Shown here: positions 42,385 to 52,300 of the stretch, in pieces
How the letters are laid out: every line of letters begins with the position of its first letter
Position numbering within the stretch: the first letter of the stretch is position 1
NCBI RefSeq assembly: GCF_008905045.1
Contig: NZ_VWMY01000003.1
Coordinates: 1 to 54,568, forward strand
DNA: 54,568 nt
DNA from: Streptomyces albicerus
Lineage (GTDB): Bacteria > Actinomycetota > Actinomycetes > Streptomycetales > Streptomycetaceae
Direction: 5' to 3'
Notes under the pieces: model-generated
Seen by the model: only the letters and a program-made list of their open reading frames with translations
Databases searched by the model: none
Told to the model about the DNA's origin: nothing
Made by a program: the position numbers and the translations under genes

Positions 42385-43862
42385 TCGGCCGCCTGAGCCG
42401 GTCCTACCGACGGACACGCCTCGTCACCCGGCTGGCGCTGGGCATAGCCGTGCTGTCTCTGGTCGTGTTCGCCGTCGTCGGCACGGCCCTGACGACGTAT
42501 ATGCGGGGCTATCTGGAACGCCAGCTCAGAGACCAGATGAAGCTCGTCCAGATCAGCCAGTCCAAGGACGCCCTGGCCCACGGAACAGTGGCGGCGAAGC
42601 CGTACTGGCGCTGGTACACCGCGGTGTACGAGGTGTCGGGCACCACGGCCGTACTCCGCAAGCCCAGCGACGTGCCGAAGGACACCGCCGAGCTGGCGGC
42701 TCTCGCCGAGGCCCAGGCCGCCACGAAGTCCGGGGAGATCCTCCGCACCGCACGCATCAAGGGCGAGGGCAGATACCAGCTGCGCGCCTGCGAGGTCGAG
42801 CCCGGTGTGGTCCTGGTCACCGCGGCGCCGATGGCGGACCTCGAAGACACCATCGACCAGCTGGTCACGGTCCAGGTCGTCGCGTTCGCGGTCGCGCTGC
42901 TGGCGCTCGTCGTGGCCGGCCGGTCGGTGCTGCGGCGCGGACTGAAGCCGCTGAGCAACATGGCGCACACGGCGCGCGGCATCACCTCGCACAATCTGAC
43001 GGGCTCGGCCCGGCTGCCGGTGCGCGACGCCGGGGGCAGGAACGGCGACGGCCCGGAAGTCGAGGAACTGCGCACCGCGTTCAACACCATGCTGGAACAC
43101 ATCGACGACTCGCTGGCCGTCCGCACCGAGGCCGAACAGCGCCTGCGCCGGTTTGTCGCGGACGCCTCGCACGAGTTGCGCACACCCCTGATGTCCGTAC
43201 GCGGCTACGCGGACCTGTTCCAGTACGCGGCGGCCAACGAGCCGGAGGAGCGGGAGAAGCACCTGGCCCGGCTGCGCGCCGAGGCGGCCAGGATGGGCGT
43301 GCTCCTGGACGATCTGCTGCTGCTCGCCCGGCTGGACGCCGCCGAGGTGGAGGCACCGCTGCGGCTGGAGGACGCGGACCTGGTGGAGCTGGTGTGCCAG
43401 GCGGCGGACGCGTTCCGCGCGAGCCGCCCGGACCGTCCGCTGTCCGTGACGGCCGGTCCCGATCCGGTGCCGCTGCGCCTCGACACGCTGCGCATCCGGC
43501 AGGTCCTGGACAACCTGCTCACCAACGCCGCCGTGCACACCCCTCCCGGTACGAAGGTGTCCGTGGAGGTGTCCGTCGCATCCGGCGCGGCGACCGTGCG
43601 GGTCACCGACTCCGGTCCCGGCATTCCGGCCGCCGACCAGGATCGCGTCTTCGACCGCTTCTACCGGATCGACAAGGCCCGCAGCCGCGACCGCGGCGGC
43701 AGCGGCCTGGGCCTCGCGGTCGCGCGATCGCTGGTACGGGCTCACGGCGGCGCCATCGAACTGTCCAGCCGGCCGGGCTCGACGACGTTCACGATGAGGA
43801 TCCCCTTGGCCCGCGAGGACTGGGGGAACCTGTCGAGCTCAGGCGCGCACCAGCCCTCGTAA
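42381..43862 (+). CDS. sensor histidine kinase
   Basis: This 493-residue membrane kinase has two helices (about 17-38 and 163-182) flanking an extracytoplasmic sensor of about 120 residues. A HAMP region, a dimerisation domain with His264 in DASHELRTPL, and an ATPase domain (NLLTNAAVHTPPG; DSGPGIP; GSGLGLAVAR) follow. The GTG start overlaps the response-regulator stop by 4 nt. The stop codon lies at the edge of a Streptomyces intergenic repeat, so the last residues after IPLAREDW may not be conserved. Confidence 0.93.
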   Translation: MIGRLSRSYRRTRLVTRLALGIAVLSLVVFAVVGTALTTYMRGYLERQLRDQMKLVQISQSKDALAHGTVAAKPYWRWYTAVYEVSGTTAVLRKPSDVPKDTAELAALAEAQAATKSGEILRTARIKGEGRYQLRACEVEPGVVLVTAAPMADLEDTIDQLVTVQVVAFAVALLALVVAGRSVLRRGLKPLSNMAHTARGITSHNLTGSARLPVRDAGGRNGDGPEVEELRTAFNTMLEHIDDSLAVRTEAEQRLRRFVADASHELRTPLMSVRGYADLFQYAAANEPEEREKHLARLRAEAARMGVLLDDLLLLARLDAAEVEAPLRLEDADLVELVCQAADAFRASRPDRPLSVTAGPDPVPLRLDTLRIRQVLDNLLTNAAVHTPPGTKVSVEVSVASGAATVRVTDSGPGIPAADQDRVFDRFYRIDKARSRDRGGSGLGLAVARSLVRAHGGAIELSSRPGSTTFTMRIPLAREDWGNLSSSGAHQPS

Positions 43863-43920
43863 GGGGCGCGGGGCTGTATCGATAGGCGGCTCCGCCGCGG
43901 GGCGCGACCAGCCACAGACA
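43861..43920. repeat. Streptomyces-type intergenic repeat, copy 2
   Basis: This is related to the 30.6 kb copy: same outer blocks (AAGGGGCGCGGGG and GCGCGACCAGCCACAGAC) but with a central insert carrying an ATCGAT and a small GGCGG-CTCCGCC hairpin. It begins within the sensor kinase stop codon and fills the gap before the LysR gene. Confidence 0.75.
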
Positions 43921-43953
43921 TCCCGCGCCCAAAACGCCGTGCGAGACGAATCC

Positions 43954-44820
43954 TCATTCCTCGCGATAGAGCGCCGTGAGCAATTCGATCGCGGCCTGCA
44001 CGGCGGGATGCGGCTCGTCCCGCCACCAGGCGAGCCGCACCGCGATCGGCTCGGCGTCGCGGACCGGGCGGTAGACGATGCCGGGGCGCGGGTACTGGTG
44101 CGCGGTCGACTCGGCCGTCATGCCCACGCAGCGGCCCGTGGAGATCGTCGTGAGCCAGTCGTCCACGTCATGTGTCTCCTTGACCGCCGGGCGGGAGTCC
44201 GGTGGCCACAGCTCCGTCGTCGTCGTGCCGGTGCGCCGGTCCACCAGCAGCGTGCGCCCGCCGATGTCGGCGAGCCGGACGGAGCGGCGCCGGGCCATGG
44301 GGTCGTCGGAGGCCATGACGCACAGCCGCCGTTCGAGACCCACGATGGCGGAGTCGAAGCGGCGGTCGTCCAGCGGTCTGCGTACGACGGCCAGATCGCA
44401 GGCTCCCTCCGCCAGTCCGGCGGTGGCGGAGTTGACGCGGACGAGCTGCAGGTCCGTCTCGGGATGCGCGGTGGCCCAGCCGCGCTGGAAGGCCAGGGTG
44501 TGGCGGCCGAGTGCCGCCCAGGCGTAACCGATCCGCAGCGAGGCATGACCCGACGTGGCTTCCCGGACCAGGTCGTCCACCTCGCCGAGCACCCGCCGGG
44601 CATGCGCCACCACGCGCAGTCCGGTGCCGGTCGGGGTCACCTCCCGGGAGGTCCGCCGCAACAGCCGTACGCCGAGGGCGCGTTCGAGCGAGGCCAGCGT
44701 GCGGGACACGGCCGCCTGGGAGACGCCGAGCGCGATCGCGGCATCGGTGAAACTGCCCTCGTCGACGATCGCGACAAGACAGCGCAACTGCCGCAGCTCC
44801 ACCCGCCCATCCGCATCCAT
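43954..44820 (-). CDS. LysR-family transcriptional regulator
   Basis: This 288-residue regulator has an N-terminal helix-turn-helix (LRCLVAIVDEGSFTDAAIALGVSQAAVSRTLASLERALGVRLL, about residues 12-54) and a periplasmic-binding-like effector domain. The ATG at 44820 is near GGAG. It is divergent from the EamA transporter gene with 68 nt between the starts, the classic arrangement for a LysR regulator of an exporter. Confidence 0.94.
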   Translation of the reverse strand: MDADGRVELRQLRCLVAIVDEGSFTDAAIALGVSQAAVSRTLASLERALGVRLLRRTSREVTPTGTGLRVVAHARRVLGEVDDLVREATSGHASLRIGYAWAALGRHTLAFQRGWATAHPETDLQLVRVNSATAGLAEGACDLAVVRRPLDDRRFDSAIVGLERRLCVMASDDPMARRRSVRLADIGGRTLLVDRRTGTTTTELWPPDSRPAVKETHDVDDWLTTISTGRCVGMTAESTAHQYPRPGIVYRPVRDAEPIAVRLAWWRDEPHPAVQAAIELLTALYREE

Positions 44821-44888
44821 GACTCAAGCGTATAGATGGTTCGGCTGATGCATTTTGCGCAAGAGCCGGATCCGCGCAGCATCGAACC

Positions 44889-45830
44889 ATGCCGGCAGAC
44901 ACCGCACACTCACGAGCGTCCGCGCACCGCACTCCCCCGGTGCCTTCGGATCCGACGCCCGGCGATCAGCCCGGCGGACAGCCCGACGTACAGCCAGACG
45001 GTCGGCGTCTGGCCGGTGTGGTCACCATGGTCGGCAGCGGTCTGTCCAACCAGACGGGTGCCGCGATCGGTTCCCTGGCCTTCCCCGTTCTCGGACCCCT
45101 CGGTGTCGTAGCGGTACGCCAGTACGTCGCCGCGATCGTCCTGGTGGCCGTCGGCAGGCCCCGCCTGCGCGCCTTCACCAGGCGTCAGTGGTGGCCGGTC
45201 CTGCTCCTTGCCCTGGTGTTCGGGACGATGAACCTGTCCCTCTACACCGCCATCGACCGCATCGGCCTCGGGCTCGCGGTGACCCTGGAGTTCCTCGGCC
45301 CGCTCAGCATCGCCCTGGCCGCATCGCGTCGCCGCGTGGACGCCTGCTGTGCGGTGATCGCCGCGGCCGGCGTCATCACGCTGATGCGTCCGCGGCCCTC
45401 CGCCGACTTCCTCGGGATGGGCCTGGCGCTGCTGGCCGCCGCCTGCTGGGCGTCCTACATCCTGCTCAACCGCACGGTCGGCCGGCGTATCCCCGGAGCG
45501 CAGGGCTCGGCGGCCGCGGCGGGCGTCTCCGCCCTGATGTTCCTGCCGGTCGGCATCGTCCTTGTACTCCGGCACCCGCCGACCGCCGAGGCCGTCGCCT
45601 ACGCCGTCGCCGCCGGCGTTCTCTCCTCCGCCGTGCCGTACCTCGCGGACCTGTTCACCCTGCGCCACGTACCCGCCCCGGCCTTCGGCCTCTTCATGAG
45701 CGTCAACCCGGTGCTCGCCGGCCTGGTCGGCTGGGTCGTCCTCGGCCAGAGCCTGGGCGGGCCGGAGTGGGCAGGCATCGGAGCCATCGTCGCCGCCAAC
45801 GCGGTCAGCATCCTCACGTCGCGCGAGTAG
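44889..45830 (+). CDS. EamA-family (DMT) transporter
   Basis: This 313-residue protein has ten hydrophobic helices arranged as two EamA repeats, after a 40-residue Pro/Asp-rich cytoplasmic tail. RhtA-like marks are NLSLYTAIDRIGLGLAVTLEFLGPLSIAL and WASYILLNRTVGRRIPGAQG, so it may export an amino acid such as threonine or homoserine. No clear ribosome site precedes the ATG at 44889. It is probably controlled by the divergent LysR protein. Confidence 0.9.
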   Translation: MPADTAHSRASAHRTPPVPSDPTPGDQPGGQPDVQPDGRRLAGVVTMVGSGLSNQTGAAIGSLAFPVLGPLGVVAVRQYVAAIVLVAVGRPRLRAFTRRQWWPVLLLALVFGTMNLSLYTAIDRIGLGLAVTLEFLGPLSIALAASRRRVDACCAVIAAAGVITLMRPRPSADFLGMGLALLAAACWASYILLNRTVGRRIPGAQGSAAAAGVSALMFLPVGIVLVLRHPPTAEAVAYAVAAGVLSSAVPYLADLFTLRHVPAPAFGLFMSVNPVLAGLVGWVVLGQSLGGPEWAGIGAIVAANAVSILTSRE

Positions 45831-45838
45831 TTGACGCG

Positions 45839-45875
45839 GATCAGCCCGGCCGACGGGACGTCGGCCGGGCTGATC
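45839..45875. terminator. bidirectional hairpin terminator
   Basis: A perfect 16-bp stem (45839-45854 with 45860-45875) has loop GGGAC. It lies between the converging EamA and arabinofuranosidase genes, 8 nt after the former's stop. Confidence 0.88.
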
Positions 45876-45910
45876 GGCTGATCCTCAAGCTGAATCCGGT
45901 GCGGCTGCCG

Positions 45911-47350
45911 TCACTCGGCGTAGAATGTCGCGTCCGCCTTGGCGGTCGCCGTGTCGGCGGGCTGCGTGTAGAGCAGGTATTCGTAGTGCCGGATGTAGCG
46001 GCCGGGGAAGTTGTACGACTCGAAGGAGACGCCGGCCGTGTCGGCCAGACCCGCCCGCCGGAAGAAGCTGGCGTCGTTCTTGAAAGTCGTGCTCCCGTCG
46101 TTCTTCTCGACCCAGACCTCGTTGTTCTTGTGGCGGAGGTAGTAGCCGGGGAAGTTCGCCGACTCGATGGAGACGGTCCCGGTGCCGGCCAGACCGGTCA
46201 CCACGCGGAACTGGGAGTCGGCGAGCTTGGTGACGTTCGGTTCGATCTTGGCCCGGTACTCCCAGTGCCGGATGAACCGGTCGGGGAAGTTGTACGAGGA
46301 GAAGCGGACCGGGGTGACACCGTCGGCCACCGGGATGCCGAAGTTGGGCGTGCCGTCGGCGTTCCAGTACACCTTCTGGTAGCGGGTGCGGCGGTTCGGG
46401 TCGTTGAGCGGGTCGCCGCTGATGTCCTTGTAGTTGCGGTCGTGGTAGACGAGGATGTCCGACTTTCCGTCCTCGGAGACCGTGAAGGTGTTGTGGCCGG
46501 GGCCGTACTGGCCGGTGGCCGTGTTGCTGGTGAAGACCGGGGTGGGCGTCTTGGTCCAGGAGGACGCGTTCATCAGGTCGGCCGAGGCGGAGGCGGTCAG
46601 CAGGCCGAGGCAGTAGTTGGCGTCGGTGGCACTGGCCGAGAAGGTCATGAAGACCTTGCCGTTCCGCTGGATGACCGCCGGGCCCTCGTTGACGGTGTGG
46701 CCGACCTTCTCCCAGGCGTTGGTGGGCCGGGAGATCATGACCGGACTGCCACTGATCGTCCAGGGGTTGGACATCTTGGCCAGGTAGATGTTGGTGCCGT
46801 CGCCGACCGCCGGGTCGTTCTGCGCCCAGCTGAGATAGCGGGTGCTGCCGACCGTGAAGGTTGTCGCGTCCAGCGAGAAGGTGTCCAGCGGCAGGGCGAT
46901 GCGGCCCTTCTCCGTCCAGGTCCCGGTGATCGGGTTGGCGGAGCTGGACTCCAGGACGTACGGCCGGATCTTCCAGATGTCGTTGGACGAGCCGGCGGTG
47001 AAGTAGATGTACCACTTGCCGTCGATGAAGTGGATCTCCGGCGCCCAGATGTGCGCACCCATCTCACCGCTGGCGTGCTTGGTCCAGATGGTCGTCTCGG
47101 CGGCCGTGGACAGACCCTGGAGGGTGGTGGCCCGGCGCATCACGATCTTGTCGTACGCGGGCACGGTGGCGGTGAAGTAGTAGAAGCCGTCCGTGTGCTT
47201 GAAGATGTGCGGATCGGCGCGCTGTTCGGCGATGGGGTTGGTGAAGGTGACGGCGGGCGAGGCGGGGGCGGCGGCCTCGGCGATGCCGGAGGTCAGGGCG
47301 GCCAGGGTGACGAGCAGCGCCGTGATCACCCTTGCGATCGTGCGTCTCAC
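45911..47350 (-). CDS. secreted GH43 arabinofuranosidase with AbfB-type arabinose-binding domain
   Basis: This 479-residue exported enzyme starts at the GTG at 47350 (AGAGGA upstream). It begins with a signal peptide (about residues 1-28, ending AEAAA). The GH43 five-bladed propeller follows, with the base Asp in QRADPHIF and later WAPEIHFIDGKWYIYF and NEGPAVIQ (acid Glu). The C-terminal 140 residues form a CBM42/AbfB beta-trefoil with three repeats (SYNFPDRFIRHWEY; SANFPGYYLRHKNN; SYNFPGRYIRHYEY). It likely removes L-arabinose side chains from arabinan or arabinoxylan outside the cell. It follows the next GH43 gene by 77 nt and is probably cotranscribed. Confidence 0.92.
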   Translation of the reverse strand: MRRTIARVITALLVTLAALTSGIAEAAAPASPAVTFTNPIAEQRADPHIFKHTDGFYYFTATVPAYDKIVMRRATTLQGLSTAAETTIWTKHASGEMGAHIWAPEIHFIDGKWYIYFTAGSSNDIWKIRPYVLESSSANPITGTWTEKGRIALPLDTFSLDATTFTVGSTRYLSWAQNDPAVGDGTNIYLAKMSNPWTISGSPVMISRPTNAWEKVGHTVNEGPAVIQRNGKVFMTFSASATDANYCLGLLTASASADLMNASSWTKTPTPVFTSNTATGQYGPGHNTFTVSEDGKSDILVYHDRNYKDISGDPLNDPNRRTRYQKVYWNADGTPNFGIPVADGVTPVRFSSYNFPDRFIRHWEYRAKIEPNVTKLADSQFRVVTGLAGTGTVSIESANFPGYYLRHKNNEVWVEKNDGSTTFKNDASFFRRAGLADTAGVSFESYNFPGRYIRHYEYLLYTQPADTATAKADATFYAE

Positions 47351-47364
47351 TGTGTTCCTCTCGA

Positions 47365-47436
47365 TCACGTCGAATGCGTCGGCCACATCGGGCGCGTCGC
47401 GTGTGCCGGTCACGTCGTTCGCGTCGGTCACGTCGT
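47365..47436. repeat. array of eight degenerate 9-bp repeats
   Basis: Eight consecutive 9-mers related to TCACGTCGG fill nearly all of the gap between two GH43 genes and run over the stop codon of the upstream one. The period of 9 keeps a reading frame that on the minus strand gives alternating DVx and DAx triplets. Confidence 0.8.
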
Positions 47437-48912
47437 GGGCTTGAACTGCCACTGCTGGCAGGTGTTGTTGAGCCAGGTCCACTGGCGTACGTCCGCGCCG
47501 TTCGCCGTACCGCAGTTGGCGACGTCGGCGACCTTGCCGGTGCTCTCGTTGACCATCCGCACGTAGTCACCGGTGGCCGTGTACACCAGGCGGAACTTCT
47601 GGCAGTTGTTGTTCAGCCAGGACCACTGCCGCAGATCGGCGCCGTCGGCGGTGGAGCACTCCGCGGTGTCCATGACCTTGCCGGTGGCGACGTTGACCAG
47701 CCGGCTGGTGTCGTTGCCGAGGTCCTCGATCCGCCACTTCTGGTTGACGCCGCCGTTGCAGGTCCACTGGAAGATGTTGGTGCCGTCCGCGGTGTTGCCG
47801 CCGTCGACGTCGAGGCACTTGCCGCTGTTGCGGTTCACCAGCGTGTACGCCGTCGGGGTCGCCGCCGTCTCGCCGGACGGACCGGGCAGGGTGGCGCCGA
47901 GGGCCACCGGCGTCCCGAAGTTGGGCGTGCCGTCCGCGTTCCAGGTGAACTTCTGGGCGCGGGTCGTCCGGCCGTTGCCGCAGCCGCCGTTCGCGGAGTT
48001 GTTGCCGTGGTAGACGATCCAGTTCTCGGTGCCGTCCGGCGAGGTGAAGAACCCGTTGTGGCCGGGGCCGTACACGCCGGCCGCGTCGTTGCGCTGGAAG
48101 ACCGGGGTCTGCTTCTTCGTCCAGGAGGACGCCAACAGCGGGTTACTGCCGGTCAGTTCGAGCTGGCCGAGCTTGTAGTCGGGCGTCTGGCACGAGCTGG
48201 CGGAGTACGTGAGGAACGTCCTGCCGCCCCGGTACAGCGGCTCGGGTCCCTCGTTGACCGGGTTGCCCTGCGTCTCCCAGCTCAGCGTGGGGCTGGAGAT
48301 GATGCTGAAGGTGGAGCTGCTCAGCGTGTACGCGTTGCTCATCGGCGCGATGACCAGGCTCTGCGTACTGCCGTTGATGAAGCCGCTGCCCAGCAGGTAC
48401 AGGTTGCCGTTGTGCCTCAGGACGCTGGCGTCGATGAGCCAGCCGCCGGGTGTGAGGTTGGAGCCGCTCAGCTGGTTCTTGAAGGTGTACGGGCCCATCG
48501 GATCGGTGCCCGCGCTCTCCAGGACGTAGGTGCGCTGGGAGTCGCAGCAGGCGACACCGCTCTGCCCCGCCGAGTAGTACAGGTACCAGTGCCCGTCGAC
48601 GAAGTGCAGCTCGGGAGCCCAGAAGTTGGTGTTGCGGGTGGAGGTGGTGTCGCTCCACACCTGCACGCTGGGCGCCGTGGACAGCCCGGCCAGGGTCGGC
48701 GACTTCCGCATGGTCAGCACACCGGTGAACGACGTGGTGACCAGGTAGTAGTTGCCGTTGTAGTACTCCAGCCAGGGGTCGGCGCCCTTCTGTGCCTTGA
48801 CGGGGTTCGTGTACGGCCGCCCCTCCGCTGCGGTGGCGGGCTGCGTGGCGACGGATGCGAGCATCACGAGCAGCGCTGCCACGAGGGTGAACCAGTGACG
48901 GGTGCGGAACAC
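47428..48912 (-). CDS. secreted GH43 enzyme with ricin-type CBM13 domain
   Basis: This 494-residue exported hydrolase has a signal peptide (about 1-31), a GH43 propeller with base Asp in KGADPWLEY, WAPELHFVDGHWYLYYS and NEGPEPLY, then a full beta-trefoil CBM13 (about residues 355-494) with three repeats (NRNSGKCLDV; NVATGKVMDT; NESTGKVADV). I chose the GTG at 48912 because it directly precedes a proper signal peptide and has GAAGGGG upstream. It would attack arabinan or xylan-type polymers. A divergent promoter shared with the 1,733-residue enzyme lies upstream. Confidence 0.92.
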   Translation of the reverse strand: MFRTRHWFTLVAALLVMLASVATQPATAAEGRPYTNPVKAQKGADPWLEYYNGNYYLVTTSFTGVLTMRKSPTLAGLSTAPSVQVWSDTTSTRNTNFWAPELHFVDGHWYLYYSAGQSGVACCDSQRTYVLESAGTDPMGPYTFKNQLSGSNLTPGGWLIDASVLRHNGNLYLLGSGFINGSTQSLVIAPMSNAYTLSSSTFSIISSPTLSWETQGNPVNEGPEPLYRGGRTFLTYSASSCQTPDYKLGQLELTGSNPLLASSWTKKQTPVFQRNDAAGVYGPGHNGFFTSPDGTENWIVYHGNNSANGGCGNGRTTRAQKFTWNADGTPNFGTPVALGATLPGPSGETAATPTAYTLVNRNSGKCLDVDGGNTADGTNIFQWTCNGGVNQKWRIEDLGNDTSRLVNVATGKVMDTAECSTADGADLRQWSWLNNNCQKFRLVYTATGDYVRMVNESTGKVADVANCGTANGADVRQWTWLNNTCQQWQFKPTT

Positions 48913-48938
48913 GGCGGGCCCCTTCTGACGGACACGCC

Positions 48939-48954
48939 GTTCGATATTCCGAAC
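48939..48954. promoter_or_regulatory. operator candidate, GTTCG-N6-CGAAC
   Basis: An inverted repeat GTTCG-ATATTC-CGAAC lies 27 nt upstream of the minus-strand GH43 start. A second site with the same spacing and one mismatch is at 49149-49164. Confidence 0.5.
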
Positions 48955-48982
48955 AGCGTGCGTAACTTCGACCAGAAGATAA

Positions 48983-48997
48983 GTACAGGGCCTGTAC
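48983..48997. promoter_or_regulatory. 15-bp dyad in the divergent GH43 promoter
   Basis: GTACAG-GGC-CTGTAC, a perfect 6-bp inverted repeat, lies about 70 nt upstream of the minus-strand gene. It could be an operator for another regulator. Confidence 0.4.
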
Positions 48998-49148
48998 GCG
49001 TCAACGGTTCTGACACATTTGGTTCCGGTTGGTTTTCCGTCACGTAAAGCCGCCGTTGTCCGAGCCGTCGAACACCACCCCAATTCGGCCCAGAGCTGCA
49101 GTCTTTGGCGGGCAGGACGGCGATCCCCGGCGAGCATGGAGATATCTC

Positions 49149-49164
49149 GTTCGACCTGTCGGAC
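49149..49164. promoter_or_regulatory. operator candidate, second GTTCG-N6 site
   Basis: GTTCG-ACCTGT-CGGAC has the same spacing as the 48.94 kb site with one arm mismatch, and a further GTTCG half-site is at 49168. It lies about 150 nt before the large GH43 gene. The remainder of 48.9-49.3 kb shows no gene. Confidence 0.4.
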
Positions 49165-49313
49165 ATTGTTCGATACCTCTTGACGCCCTCATACGCACCG
49201 ATTGACACTCTCGCAACGCGATGTCACACAGATGAAACGGCAAGGTGCCCCGCTGCTGAGGCCTCGCATCCCTCCTTCCCTCCTTCCATGTCTCAGCAAG
49301 GGGTTCTGGAACG

Positions 49314-52300
49314 ATGCACATCGCGAGACCGCGCAGCCGCGCGAGACGCCTGGCGGGACAGCTCGCAGGCCTGAGCGCCGCGTCGCTGTTCCTGGGAGTC
49401 CTCGGCCCCGTCGCCCCCGCCGTGCACGCGGCGGAGAGTGCGGACATCACCGACGGCCTGGCTCTCTGGTACAAGCTCGACGCCGCCTCCGGCGCGACGG
49501 TGGCCGACGCTTCGGGCAACGGCAGGACCGGCACGGTCAACGGCACCGCCGCGTGGTCCGGTTCCGGTGAGGGGCTCGGCTTCAACGGCTCCGACACCTA
49601 CGTCAAGGTGCCGGACAACATCATGAGCGGCATGAACTCGATCACCGTCTCGATGGACGTGAAGGTCGACTCCGCCCAGTCCACCCCGTACTTCATCTAC
49701 GGCTTCGGCAACACGAGCGGCACCGCCGGCAACGGCTATCTGTTCACCACCGGCAGCACCTTCCGGACCTCCATCGCCTCCGGCAACTGGTCGACGGAAC
49801 AGACCACGCAGCCCTCTCCGGCGCGCGCGATGACCCGCGCCGTGTGGAAGCACGTCACCTACACCCAGACCGGTGGCACGGGCGTGCTGTACGAGGACGG
49901 CGTGGAGGTGGCCCGCAACACGGCGGTCACGATCACGCCCGGCTCCATCGGCTCCGGCACCACCACCGCCAACTACCTCGGCAAGTCCGTGTACCCCGGC
50001 GACAAGCTCTTCAAGGGCAGCATCCGCGACTTCCGGGTCTACGACCGGGCGCTGGCCGGCACGGAGGTCGAGCAGCTCTCCCTCCCCGTCGCCGCCCAGG
50101 GCGTCGCCGACGACAAGGCCGCCCTCACGCTCGGCGACACGAGCGCCGTCGTCTCGGACCTGACCCTGCCGACCACGGGCACGGCGGGCGGCTCCACGAT
50201 CAGCTGGGACAGCGACACGCCCTCGGTGGTGTCGGACTCCGGTGCCGTCACGCGCCCGGCCGCCGGCGAGCCGGACGGCCACGCGACGCTCACCGCGACC
50301 CTGAAGAAGGGCTCGGTGACCGACACCAAGACCTTCGACATCACGGTCCCGGCCGCGTTCGACGACGACACGGCCGCCGAGCAGGCCGCGGACGCACTGA
50401 AGGTCGACAACCTCGACGACGTGCGCGGCAACATCACCCTGCCGACGGCCGGTGTGTACGGCACGAAGGTCGGCTGGTCCTCGGCGAAGCCGGACGTCAT
50501 CTCCGCCGACGGCGTGGTCCACCGCCCCGCGCACGGCGACGGCGCCACCACCGTCGAGCTGACCGCGACCGTCACCAAGGGCGAGGCGCAGGCCACCCGC
50601 GTCCTCACCGCCAAGGTGCCCGAACTCCCCGCCAAGGAGCCCCTCAAGGGCTATATGTTCAGCTACTTCACCGGCGAGGGCACCTCGGACGGCGAACAGC
50701 TCTACGCGGCCCTCAGCAAGGGCAACGACCCCTTGAAATGGCGGGAGTTGAACGACGGCAAGCCCGTCCTGACCTCCACGCTCGGCGAGAAGGGCCTGCG
50801 CGACCCCTTCATCATCCGCTCCCCCGAGGGCGACAAGTTCTACCAGATAGCCACCGACCTGCGGATCTACGGCAACGGCAACTGGGACGCCTCCCAGCGC
50901 ACCGGCAGCAAGTCCATCATGGTCTGGGAGTCCACCGACCTGGTCCACTGGACCGACCAGCGGCTGGTCAAGGTCTCCCCGGACTCGGCGGGCAACACCT
51001 GGGCGCCCGAGGCGTACTACGACGAGAAGCTCGGCTCGTACGTCGTCTTCTGGGCGTCGAAGCTGTACGACAACCCCGAGCACTCGGGCGACACGTACAA
51101 CCGCATGATGTACGCCACGACGCGTGACTTCCGCACCTTCAGCGAGCCCAAGGTGTGGATCGACCGCGGCTACTCGGTCATCGACTCGACGATGATCAAG
51201 CACGACGACACCTACTACCGCCTGTCCAAGGACGAGCGGAACAACACCTCCTCCACCCCCAACAGCAAGTTCATCTTCCAGGAGAAGAGCGACTCGATCC
51301 TCGACGAATCCTGGGACTTCGTCGCCGAGGGCATCGGCAAGGGCGCGATGAACGCAGCCGAGGGACCGCTGGTGTTCAAGTCCAACACCGAGGAGAAGTG
51401 GTACGCGTTCCTCGACGAGTTCGGCGGCCGCGGCTACATCCCCTTCGAGACGACGGACCTCGCCTCGGGCAACTGGACCCCTGTCCCCGAGTATGACCTT
51501 CCGTCAAAGCCCCGCCACGGCACGGTACTTCCGGTCACCCAGGCCGAGTACGACCGGCTGCTGAAGGCCTACCAGCCGGACCAGCTCGTCGAGTCGGTCG
51601 AGGACGTGAAGGTGACGACGGGCATCGGTGACGCCCCGGTCCTGCCGGGCACGGTCATCGCCGACTACGCCGACGGCGTCAAGCGGCCCGTCTCCGTCAC
51701 CTGGGACGACGTCCCGTCCTCGGCGTACGCACAGGCCGGCACCTTCACCGTGTCGGGCAGCCTGCCCGACGGTGCCGCGCTCAAGGTCAAGGCCGAGGTC
51801 ACGGTCTCGGAAGAAGGCCCCGAGGTGCCTGCCGACCTGGTCCTGCACTACGACTTCGACGAGACGGGCGGCAACATCGCCCGAGACTCCAGCGGTCACG
51901 GCTACCACGGCGCGTACGTCCGTACGCCCGACTTCGGAACGGGGGTCAAGGACGGCTCCTTCAAGATGTCCGGTGGTTCCAGCTCCTCCACCACCTCCCC
52001 GTACGTCAGGATCCCGAACGGCGTTCTGAAGGGCGCTGACAGCGTCACCGTCTCCACGCACGTGAAGTGGAAGGGCGGGGACAACTTCCAGTGGCTCTTC
52101 GGCCTGGGCCCGGACAGCAACAAGTACCTCTTCGCCTCTCCGTCCAACGGTGGTGGCAAGCTCTTCTCGGCGATCACGAAGGCGACCTGGTCGGGCGAGA
52201 AGCAGATGACGGGCGGCTCGCAGCTCACCCCCGGTGAGTGGAAGCACGTCACCGTGACGGTGAACAGCACGACCGAGACGGCGGTCCTCTACGTGGACGG

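Noticed and set aside
47365..47436. CRISPR-like array between the GH43 genes
   Set aside because: The units are contiguous degenerate 9-mers without unique spacers.
49293..51203. 636-residue minus-strand frame inside the large GH43 gene
   Set aside because: Val/Gly/Arg-rich antisense shadow; the sense strand encodes signal peptide, LamG and GH43 modules without interruption.
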